DNA of 64,000 bases from Tetmemena sp. SeJ-2015 (lineage: Eukaryota > Ciliophora > Spirotrichea > Sporadotrichida > Oxytrichidae). Below, piece after piece: positions 20,107 to 30,400 of this stretch. A program made the position numbers and the translations under genes. The notes beneath the pieces were generated by a model. It was not told where the DNA came from. It ran no database searches and saw only the letters and a program-made list of their open reading frames with translations. How positions within the stretch are numbered: the first letter of the stretch is position 1; the number at the start of each line of letters is the position of its first letter. The stretch covers positions 1-64,000 of the forward strand of contig JAJKFJ010020707.1 of assembly GCA_027382625.1 (NCBI GenBank), read 5' to 3'.

Positions 20107-23100
20107 GTTGCGAAGTTGTAAACAATATCAATAGAATTCATAAATTTACAATGCTATCTAACTTAAAGATTGAGCAAGGTATTTCAACTGAAAAGAGATA
20201 GCTGAAAACTTAATTAAAAGAAATGAACAAGGAGAAAAGCATTCTAGATGATGATGAGCCAGTAACTGCGGCACATGCTTCGCAGGCACAACAAACCCAT
20301 CTTCAAGTAAGCAAAACTAGAAGTGGAGGTATTGATGGCAGCCCCAGAACGGGCACTCATCGATCAGGCAATAAAGGCTCAAGCTCAAGAGATTCAAATC
20401 ATGATCCTTTGAAGCACAGCAAGTTCGTTAGTTTTAGAACGGACGCCGATGCCAATTAATTCTCAGTCAACAGTAAGATCTAAAATTTTTGCTCTTTTAG
20501 TTCTAAGTGATTTTATAGTTGAGAACTACTCAGAAATTGATTGGTTTGACTTTGAGATGCGCATGAGAAAGTTAGTTCATCAGCTTATGGAACCTTCTTT
20601 TAAGCAAAGTTTGGAGGATAGAGCCACGGTTTCAAAATTACAAAGATTTCTAGAGGACCACGACAGAAGAGTTAACGACATAGAAATAGTGCTTTTTAAG
20701 AAAGATGAAGAGGAGCGCATGGTTAATTTGATGCTAATTTATCTCTATGGGTCTATTTGATTCTATCTTCAAGAAGATTACCGAAAATGAAAGGTAACGC
20801 TTAATGGAGGAGGAAAAGCTCAGAGATGAAATCGCATATGTCAAGAATGAGGTCGCAAGCGTAGTTTTCTCTTAATCGAATCTAAACCGATCACTCAAGA
20901 ATCAAGAAGAGCAGACGCTCAACCTAAACAAGGAATTCTAAGAGTTCAACAATCGAATTCGAGCTTGGTAGGAAGACTTCTTAGAGAAGTATTCTAAGTA
21001 GTATAATACACTCCTAACAGAGATAAGTGAAATTAGAGAAAAGAGCATCAACTTAGATAACAGTTTATTCAAGAAGGAGCAAGATATCCGTAGACTGTAG
21101 AATCACATGTCTCAAGTACAAAAGCAACTAGAGAGTTAAGATACGTGGCTAATGAAGTTACAAGAATAGATAAACGACATGTAAAAGACAAAGTGCGACA
21201 TAGTTGAAGTAAATAAAGACTTAAAAGCTATAGATGGAGAGATAGAGAAGATAAAGCTTGAGGTTGACAATCATGGGAATCACTTCGCCATGGTTGAGAA
21301 TTTTGTGGAGAAATATATCCCTATACGAATCTAGTCGACTATATCAGAAGTGCTATCGTTCATTCTTCCCTACAAGGAGAAGCAAAAGTTATCTGAGTTT
21401 GAAAAGAAGCGATTTGCAGAGCTGCATCAGATAATCTTAGAGGATGATGGAATTCCTCGGCTGGCAGAGTAGCTGAAGTAAATTAGGATGAAGATGGATG
21501 AGCGACCCTATCATAGCAAGAAGAAGCTACTGAACATGGTGCGAAGAGGAGACTACATCTCTATGAACAGCAGTTCTAAACAGGGAGGGAGTCATGCAAA
21601 TGACACTTACAGTGATGGAAATATGAGCATGAAATCTTACAATTCTAAAGCTCTCAGAAGGAGAGGAACGATTAGTTCAAGCTCGAATAGAGAAGGTATA
21701 TTCTATTCATTTTATAAGAGACGCAGCATTAGATCACAGAAGATCTCAAGATGAGAAAACAAGAGAAAAAACAAAGCAAAGGACAAAGAAGGAAGTACAG
21801 ATTGATAATGAATTCGTGGACTAAGCCAGTAACAAAGTTTAAAGTGATGGATCCCCTCAAAGAGTGAAGAGTCAATAGAAAGAGAGGACGAGTGGACAGA
21901 TAGATCTTGCCGAATTTTCATTGGAAGTTAAAACCTCAAAGAGAAAGTCAACTCTTAGAAAGAATACAGTTGACGCTGCAGCTCTTCTAAATGTGCCTGG
22001 TACAGGGAATCAAATTATAAAAGAGGAGGAATCTTCAAAAGGAGCTAATACAGAGGAGAGTAAAAGTGAAGGCAGTGGGTCAAGGAAGTCTTTTGGTGAT
22101 GAAGAAGATTAAATATCTGGAGCTTATCAAAGCAAAAGAGTGAACACCTAGCCTGATAATGAAGCTTAGAACTCCTCTGGGGAAGATGATGAAGATTATG
22201 ATGACGAGGATGATCCTGATGAGTATTTCAACAACAAAAAGGTATAAAAAATGATAAGTATGCTTCCTTTTTAAAAGTTGAACATTAAGCTTCATGAGCT
22301 CACGATTTAGATGCAAAAGTTTAAGTATAGCGTCGAAGACTAGATTAAGACCTTCAAATAAGAAATCACATCTAGCCAGGAGAAATAATCTAGCTCACTG
22401 CGAGAATTCGACTCCTATATTTAAAATATGCATACTGAGGTGTCAAAGTTGATTGAAGTCAGATCCAAAGATAAAGTAAGTTAGCTATGAATAACTCATG
22501 TAGTCGGAGATTTAAGCTGAACTTTCACTCGCACTACAAAGAATAGATGAAGCAACTCAATCAAAAGACTATTTGAACTAGTCAGTGCTTCAAATCTCTA
22601 CTATAGTAAGTAAAATTGATCTCCATTTAAGAATGTAGGTTGCTTGCTTGATAGAGAAGCTTAATATTGAGACAGAATTTGAGTAAGAAAAGTTCTCTTA
22701 AGAAATCAAGAGATGTGAGCAGCTTTATAATAAATTTTGCGAATAAATTGCTCAGTAAAAGAAAATTAGGCCATCTATGGGATCCCTTCTGTCGAGAAAT
22801 AGAGGAGGTGAGCTTTCAGCAACAAAGCTAAAGATGAATGTAAATTAGACTTTCGATACTAGTAGCCCATATATGAATGCAAATATGTCTCATTCAGATG
22901 TCTTCGGGACTTCCAGTCTAAATTAAGAGCAAAAGGAGGACACATCTCGAACAAATGAGTATCTACCTAATCCAACCTAAAATAAGAGAGTGATCTAAAC
23001 TTCCCTCTAGTAGTAATAAACTAGCGTGAACTTATTGCAAACTCCTATGATGCCTCCAATCCATTCTGTTCATAGTTCGGAGACAGGTAAGAGTGCAAAT

Positions 23101-23697
23101 GCTCAACCCATTCAACCGCCTGTTGTGATTTCTTAAATCAGGCACTATAATCCTGGAAATTTTGCTTAATAGCATATGGGCTTCAATGATAGCAACTTGT
23201 TGAAGTCCTAGATTGATATTGAGAGTGAGTTCGGATTTAACTTTGAGATTCAGTATAAAAGCCATATGCTGGACAGAAGGCAGATATACGCTATCTACAG
23301 AGTGCTTTTGAACAAATGCAAAGAAATTACCAGAAGCTCTCCAGCCTTCAATCAGCATAACCTTAACTCAGATAGAGTATTTAGAGACTGCATCGCTTTC
23401 ATTAACTTATTTGCTAATCAAGGTTAAGATCACACTTTACCCAGCTTATATTTTATCATATATATTTTTAAAAGCTAATTCACTTATTCATCTGGCTTCA
23501 ATAACCCTAACGATCAAGTTTTAAATCAGAGCACTTTAGAGAGGTCCACACCAAAGTTAGCTGTTTTTGGAAATTATATTTCACATAGTTATTAAATTAA
23601 CTTTGAATATGAAATGCGGCAGGATAAGACTATAGCAACTATGCGATTGGAGAGGAAGTTAATGCTGTCATCACGAATGGAAACAAGACAAGAGTGA
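20103..23697 (+). CDS. Large coiled-coil protein with many tiny introns
   Basis: The frame runs from ATG 20103 (or a later ATG at 20149 or 20223) to TGA 23695-23697. It is repeatedly restored by very short GT-AG introns, for example 28 nt at about 20470-20497, 24 nt near 21697, 36 nt near 22242, 28 nt near 22477 and 33 nt near 22611. The product is about 1,050 residues. After a Ser/Gly/Asn-rich leader it has a compact helical block (DWFDFEMRMRKLVHQLMEPS), a long heptad-rich coiled coil (20800-21480), an acidic Ser/Glu/Asp region (EDDEDYDDEDDPDEYF), more coiled coil and a helical C-terminus. I do not recognise the family; a cytoskeletal or basal-body scaffold would fit. Its 5' end abuts, and by the first ATG overlaps, the VPS23 stop. 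Confidence 0.75.
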
Positions 23698-23945
23698 GAT
23701 CTTTGAATAGCTCTCAGAGATCAAAGATCAAAGTCAATGGGTAGTTTTTATAAGCAAATAGAAATGATACACAGCAGCTGCTTTTAGGAAACGCCCTCTC
23801 AGCAAATGTCCTTAACATTAAAATTAAAAACAATTATAATTGAGGATTGAATTCATAACTACACTTAAGAAATGCTTGCACTCTTAATTTAATCTTGAAT
23901 TTCAAATCTAACACTTATACTGAGATAAAAATAAAAACATTATTA

Positions 23946-25222
23946 ATGCTAACCAAAGTTTGTTTTAAGAGGCAGTTTTCAACTGCAAATCATGTTAAAG
24001 TATCAGATGGAGATCTCAAATTCCTTTTCCACTTATAAAACAGAGATGACTCTTTGGGGAGCTCTATAATGGAGACAGTTTTCAATAGACCAAAGCAGAT
24101 GAACGCCATAAATATAAGTATGCAAGTCCACATGCTGAGTTTATTCAAATTTTGGCATGATAACCCAGATCAAGTACCTCGCTTTATGATAATGTATGGT
24201 GCTGGAGACAAAGCATTTTGTGCTGGAGGAGATATTAAGTACGCTTGTGTGCAGGCTAACACACATACCTTATGGCATCATTTATTCAGAACCTACCACT
24301 TGGATCTTCATCACTTTCAAACGATGAAAAGGCCATTTTAAATAGCAATTTGGAATGGCTATACTGCTGGAGGGGCTTCGGGATATTCCATAAATGCACA
24401 TGTGAGAATAGCTACTGAAAAGACAGTATTTACCATGCCAGAGGTCTAAATTGGATATCTAACTGACTCTGGTTCAACCTATTATTTCCCAAGACTTTGT
24501 GGAAAAGCCCTAGGCATGCATTTAGGAGTCACAGGAAGGAAAGTAGTCGGTAAAGACTTGGTCAAAAGTGGATTAGCAACTCACTTCGTAGACCATTCTA
24601 AAATTGAAAGCCTAAGGAAAGATTTACTTGGAAGTTTAACCTACAGATCTAATGAGAAAGATGCACTTGAAATAGTTGAGAGCTATAGCGTCAGGATTGA
24701 TGATAAGAGAATTGAAAATCTTGAATAGATGGAAGAAATTTATCAATATGATTCTATTGAAAATGCAAGTATTTTTATGATAGCTATAAGGAAGCATATA
24801 AAAGACTTCAGAGGAGCAATACTGAATTTGCCAATTCTATTAAATAGCAGATGCTTGAAGAAACACACAGCCCTTAAACTCATGCCCTCGTTTTTGAAAT
24901 GATTAAGATCTAGAGCTCGCCTGATGTCTCTTACACAGAGGGACTCTACAGAGAGTTTAGAGCACAGATGGCTTTTTAGTTAAATTTTTATTTAAATGCT
25001 TTTTGGGAAGCTACTGAATTCAGAGAGGGGACTAGGGCGAAACTAGTTGACAGAGATCACAATCCAAGATGGAGACATAAATCAGTCGACCAAGTACCTG
25101 AGGAACATATTCAGTTTTTCCTAGATTATCCGATCAAAGAATCTCTTGATGAGGTATACTCTTTAGATAAATACTGCTATTGGGATCACTAATTACACAA
25201 ACCTTTTAAGCTTGATTTATGA
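23946..25222 (+). CDS. 3-hydroxyisobutyryl-CoA hydrolase-like protein, copy 1
   Basis: The crotonase-fold protein begins MLTKVCFKRQFSTANH, a likely mitochondrial targeting peptide (basic, RQFST). Motifs: NRPKQMNAIN, oxyanion-hole strands DKAFCAGGDIK and WNGYTAGGASG, and MPEVQIGYLTDSGS, where Glu and Asp match the catalytic pair of HIBCH. A C-terminal half typical of HIBCH ends …DHNPRWRHKSV…. HIBCH hydrolyses 3-hydroxyisobutyryl-CoA in valine catabolism. A one-base shift is needed near 24765, next to a TTTTT run, to join the two halves; this is an error or an inactivating lesion. Copy 2 lies 0.9 kb downstream on the same strand, implying local duplication. Compared with copy 2, one Gly of the usual DVGG is Ser (DSGS). 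Confidence 0.85.
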
Positions 25223-25334
25223 AATAGTTTCCTTTAAAAATTGCTTAATATTTTCTGAATAAGTGCAGAAAAACATTCCAAAAATTCATAAAGTTTAGTT
25301 AGCTTATAGTGTGGGTTTATTTTATATGATTCGC

Positions 25335-26019
25335 TCAGCGAGGTTTTAGAATTATTCTGTAGGTGAAGATTACAACGAAAATAGCTGAAATGATTGCCCA
25401 GATGATACAGAGATGCACAAAAAGTAGAAATCCTCTGCTTAGTAAATAATTACTAGCATCCTCGTCAGCAATTAAGTAGCTTCCTGAGCACACTCTACCG
25501 GCGTGGTCTAGTCTGTGTGAGTGTAAATAGACTAGAGCAAAGATTGCCAGCAAATTTAAATAAAATGTTCAATATCTTGAGATGTATAAATAAATCATTT
25601 GCCCATTTCAAGTATTGCATCTGTGGAAAGATCTCCTTTCTTATTTTCATCTCGTATAATCTAATTATGTTCATCGCAGATGAGACTCCGAAGTATATCA
25701 GGTAAAGTCTTAGTATTGTTGAGAATTTTTCTGAGACGTTCGTATAACTCACAAATTTGGATTTCACCTCCTCAAATTAAGCAGAAGTTAATGAAAAAAG
25801 AAATCATTGATTTTTTGAACTGTTTCATTCTTTATTGATTAATGCCTTGTAGGAATCTTAAGTAGTCACACATTGGATATCTGTCTCGACATTCAGTAAA
25901 TAAAATCCAAATATGGAAGCCATCATCAGCTACCCTAGAAGCAGAGTCTCAGTCAGAGACTTCATTACTCGGTGCTCTCTGGTGTCCACCTGAGCACCCA
26001 ATTTTTTATAATTATCCAT
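25335..26019 (-). CDS. Small multi-pass membrane protein, unknown
   Basis: Starts at ATG 26019 (MDNYKKLGAQVDTREHRVMK...) and ends at TGA 25335-25337. Four hydrophobic segments are visible: LLLGQLMMASIFGFYLL, LRLYLIYFGVSSAMNII, LLAIFALVYL and a last strong one, LCIIWAIISAIFVVIFTYRI, close to a basic C-terminus. A Cys/Asp/Ser-rich loop separates the last two. A short intron near 25780-25850 and a frame change near 25550 are needed. No family is recognised. It lies antisense between the two HIBCH-like genes, sharing a ~115-bp divergent promoter region with copy 2. Confidence 0.55.
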
Positions 26020-26134
26020 GGATTTAACTTAGTTAAATTATAATTCAAAAGTATTATTTTCTGTCCTCGAACATTAATTTAATGTCTGTGTAAGTGCTTG
26101 ATATCTTAAAAAAAGATATAAAGATTTAGTAAAT

Positions 26135-27357
26135 ATGTTGTCTAAAACAATTCTTTCCCAGCACAGATAAATGCTCCACTCTAATCTAATGAAACTAAGG
26201 CAACTCTCTATGGGTTAAAGCTACAGATCATTTTCTACTGCTACCTAAAACCCAGACTAAAAGGTGCTCTTTGAGTCACACAGTCCTGATGTCTTTGAAT
26301 TTAAGCTTAATGCTCCAAAGAACTTGAACTCATTTAAATAAAGATCTTAATTACATTGGATTTAGACATGGTAGATTTGATGCTTGGAAAACTCAAAAAT
26401 TGGCATTAAAACCCTAACTCTGCTCCAAGAGTAGCTTTGATTAGTGGAGTTGGAGAGAAATCATTCTGCGCAGGTGGAGATATAAAGCAGGTTTATGAAT
26501 CTGGCATTGGCAAACTCCCACCTCATGTCAAGAGTGAATTCTTTGCGAGAGAATATTTACTTGATTACTCCCTCACGCAGATGAAGCCCAGACAAATAAG
26601 TATTTGGAATGGTATCGTAATGGGAGGTGGTGTAGGTGTGTCAGTGCATGCTCCCATTAGAGTAGCAACTGATAACACAGTTTACGCTATGCCCGAAACA
26701 GGAATAGGCTTCTTTACTGATGTCGGAGGTTCCTATTTCCTTTCAAGAGTCAAGAACAACATCAATCTTGGCCTATATCTAGGAATAACAGGTCACAGAC
26801 TAAAAGCCAAGGACTTGGTAAAATGGGGTATTGCAACTCACTTTGTGCCAAAGGAGAAGCTCACTTAACTTTATTCTGACCTTTCCACAAAGGTCAAGAA
26901 GACATCTTCAGACTAAGACATCGTTGAGATCGTGAACGGGCTTGCAGATCAAAGCGCTCAGTCTGAAAAGATTGAAAACTTAGAAGAAATAAACGAAATA
27001 TTCAGAGATGATTCAGCTGACAAAATTCTAGAAAGATTAGAAGCAAGCAAAACTGAGTTTGCACAAAAAATTCTGAAAAATATTTCTGGCTTAAGTCCAT
27101 TGAGTATTGCAGTGGTGTTTGAACAAATCAAAAGAGGCAAGAGCTTAAACCTCAAGGAAGTATTTGAAATGGAATACAAGATATCACAAGGATTTTGCAA
27201 TCACACTGAATTCTTTGAGGGAGTGAGAGCTCTTCTTATTGATAAAGATAAAAGCCCAAAGTGGAAGCACAAGTCCCTCCATTAAGTAACTGACCAAGAT
27301 GTTAAGTTCTTCTTTGATAGACCTGAGACACTTAATCTAGATATCTCAAAGCACTGA
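26135..27357 (+). CDS. 3-hydroxyisobutyryl-CoA hydrolase-like protein, copy 2
   Basis: Begins MLSKTILSQHRQML with a basic Ser/Arg-rich leader (MGQSYRSFSTAT), suggesting mitochondrial import. Core motifs: NAPKNLNSF, VGEKSFCAGGDIKQVYE, WNGIVMGGGVGVS and MPETGIGFFTDVGGSYFLSR with the catalytic Glu/Asp pair. The second half (LSPLSIAVVFEQIKRG; HTEFFEGVRALLIDKDKSP) is the HIBCH-specific region. Ends at TGA 27355-27357. One frame change near 26335, in an ATAAATAAAG stretch, separates the leader from the core. Same fold and orientation as copy 1, but clearly diverged, so the duplication is not recent. It would act in valine breakdown or a related CoA-thioester hydrolysis. Confidence 0.87.
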
Positions 27358-27441
27358 ATGAATCCTATTTTATTTAACCATAAACATAAAATTCTGGAGC
27401 ATGCTAAATAACTTAATCCAAAAAATAAAGTAGTACTCAAA

Positions 27442-30400
27442 TCATTACTCATCTTACTCTTGCACAAAGGCTTACCGAGGCTAATTAATTATGTTAATAG
27501 ACTTCTTAGAGATGACTTTAGGTGTTGCAGCCAACTGTCTACTCAAAAATTATTACTGTGTGGGGTTTTAAAAATTCTACACTATGCTATTAGGGTTTCT
27601 TAATTTCACTTCGCTATTGTTAAAGTACTAATGAGAATTTGAATCTGAATTTAGCTCTCCTCCCAGATTTATATTTTGAGCAAGATTTGCAACTCCAACT
27701 TTCTGCTCTATAACTGATGCTATTCCTCCTAATTACTTATTCCTAATGTTACTATCTTGCTTTTTGAGGAATGAATCAATAATTTTGAAATAGAAAACAC
27801 TAAAATTAACTGATGAATACTCTATGATGTTAAGGAGCATGTTTCTCACATTATCCAACTGCTCATCTTACTTGATCTTCTTATCTAGAGTAAGTCTCTA
27901 TTCTTATAGTTCCCTATTGTCCTCTTGAAGGTTATCCTGGATGGCTTTTATTCTATCAGCGAAGCCAGCTAACATTGGATGATTTCTTTGAATTTTCTCC
28001 AGTAAAATTTGGCATTAAATCAACCCATCACTATCCTGGCAAAGCTCAAACTTCTCTGCACTCTTTAAAACATACTTCTCTGCTTTTTAATAGGCATTCT
28101 TGCGCTTCATAGTTTGCAGATATTTTGCCTTCAGATATAAAGAGATACCCTCACCAAGAGGGCAGTTCAGGTCCTGATACAAGGATTATAATTCAAGGTT
28201 TTCTCCATTTACCGCATCATATTTATTCTCTGCCAGGAGAGAATAGATATAAGCCATTTTTAAGTTAGCTTGCAGCAGCTTATTTGTCTGAGGAATCACG
28301 AGCTCATTCTTATCTTGTATTATGCTTATACTTTCGTTTGAATAAATAATCTTGGCAACCTCATGACATCTATGATCCAATATTGCCAATATCGACACAT
28401 AGTGTACACAAAGCTTTTCATAAGTGTTGAGTTGAGATATTTACTCCTCCAGAGGCTATTGGAAATTCAAGTTGCCCCTCTTTATAAGCTTATCAAAGTT
28501 TCCAGTTTAGGAATTTCCCATCCTTAGAGTCAGAGATTTTACAAGTTTATCAAACCTCCCTCTGTTTAGATGCTGTTTGTTCAAGCGCTTAAGTTTAACC
28601 AACTATCTCTTGTAAGACTTTTTATCCTTAGAACTAATCATTTAAGTGCTTCCTTAACTCATTAGACAGAAATAAGCAATAAGTAAAGTTATGATAAGGT
28701 TTAACTATTACCACTAGCATCAGAGTCAATGTCAGGGAGCTAATCTTGGTTCATCAGATTTGGAGTAGGCAGAAATTGAGAAAGCTTTGTATCGCTATTC
28801 TTGAAATTCTTGGAAAGCTTGTTTCCTCCTGCAGCAAATTCTCTTGAAGTTCCACTTCTTAATCTTCCAGTTCTTGTATTAAGGCTTACTGGATCCGAAA
28901 TCGTATTTAAATTATCTCTCACTGTTCCACTTTCTAGATATTTTCTAACTTAGGACTATCTGATTTTGAAATCTCTTATAGGAGTCTTATTCATTCTTCT
29001 ATTAGTGTTATCAGTCTGATAATCTGATGAATCACAGGCCCCTGAATTAGTATATCCTCCCTCCTTGTCAGTATTATTCTCATCATATCTCAATTTCCCT
29101 TGAGATTTGAGTTATTCTATTATCGGTGCGTTCACACTCACCTTCCTTCTATCAAATAGGTCTTTATAGTTGTTAAAGTTGAACTTTTACTCTTCCGATC
29201 CATCTTAATTGAGCAGTTTTGGGGTAGCCTGACCAATATTTTTACTGATGGACTTAACTACTTTGTGGAAACCTTTGTTTTAAGTAAATTTCAGAGTAGA
29301 TCCACCTATCTCGAGTAAGTTCTTATCCACTAATCTGAGTTGACCCTTGGGCTTGCTAGTTGGACTATTATTTGCGCTCTTTACATTTTTCTTTGAGGGA
29401 GTCTAATTTCTCTGGAAATCGATGTCGAAAAGCTCCTTCATACAGAAGAGTATATTTTGCTCGTACTTCGACAGTTACTAACTAAGCAGCTTCTAATCTC
29501 CAGTTTTCTGGAATTCTTTCTTGAAGGAGATTAGCTTATTTGTATAGTAAGTTGCCAGGAACATATGTAAGTCCCTCTTTGACTATGGATTTAGCTTCTA
29601 GGCAATATACTTATCTATGAAGGGAGAGACTTTGAAACGTCTAATTTAGCCTGCTTTATCAAAAGTCTCAAATTGAATGAGTGAGAGTTCCACTAAAGAT
29701 TGAAGTTTCTTTTAAGTATCATCTTCCTCAAATAACTAATCAAGGTCATCCTCGTATAATCCTTCTTTAGTTATACCGATTAGATAGAAAAGCTCTACTG
29801 CTTTATCCTAATTCTCGCCTGAGGCCTTTTCAGAGGAGTCATTTAAAATCTTCAGTGAAAATTCTAAGGAAAGAATAAGTGCATCTTCTTTAATTTTTCC
29901 CCCTTTAAATTTTGTAAGTTACTGCTTTATATTTTCCTTGAGACTGAATTTCAAAGATAAGGGAGCTATGAGTGAAAGAGATAACGGCTGCCCTCCGAGT
30001 AGCTCAAATAGAGGGTGAAACACTAGATAATCCTTCACGCATTTGAATGGATGATTTCTATGCTTCGTACAAAGCTTGACTCTCTAATTTTAATCGCCAA
30101 TCCTCTCAATAGTAAAGTTGTGCAACTCAACAATTTTATCCCAAACAAAAAACGATTCCAGGTCATCATTTTATAAAGGAATTTTAGCCATAAACAATTC
30201 CACTGAATCCTCTTGACTGAGACCTCTAAGCTTTTTTACTTTGTAATTCTCGAGTTGCTCATAGAATAAACTAGAGCTAAATAGTATCTTGATACTGTTT
30301 GATGAATCCTATACCAAATTTGTGATCAGAGTTGTGAGCTCTTTAGAATAGTCATTTCCAACATCATCTATATTATCTAGAACTATTAGCATACCCTTTT

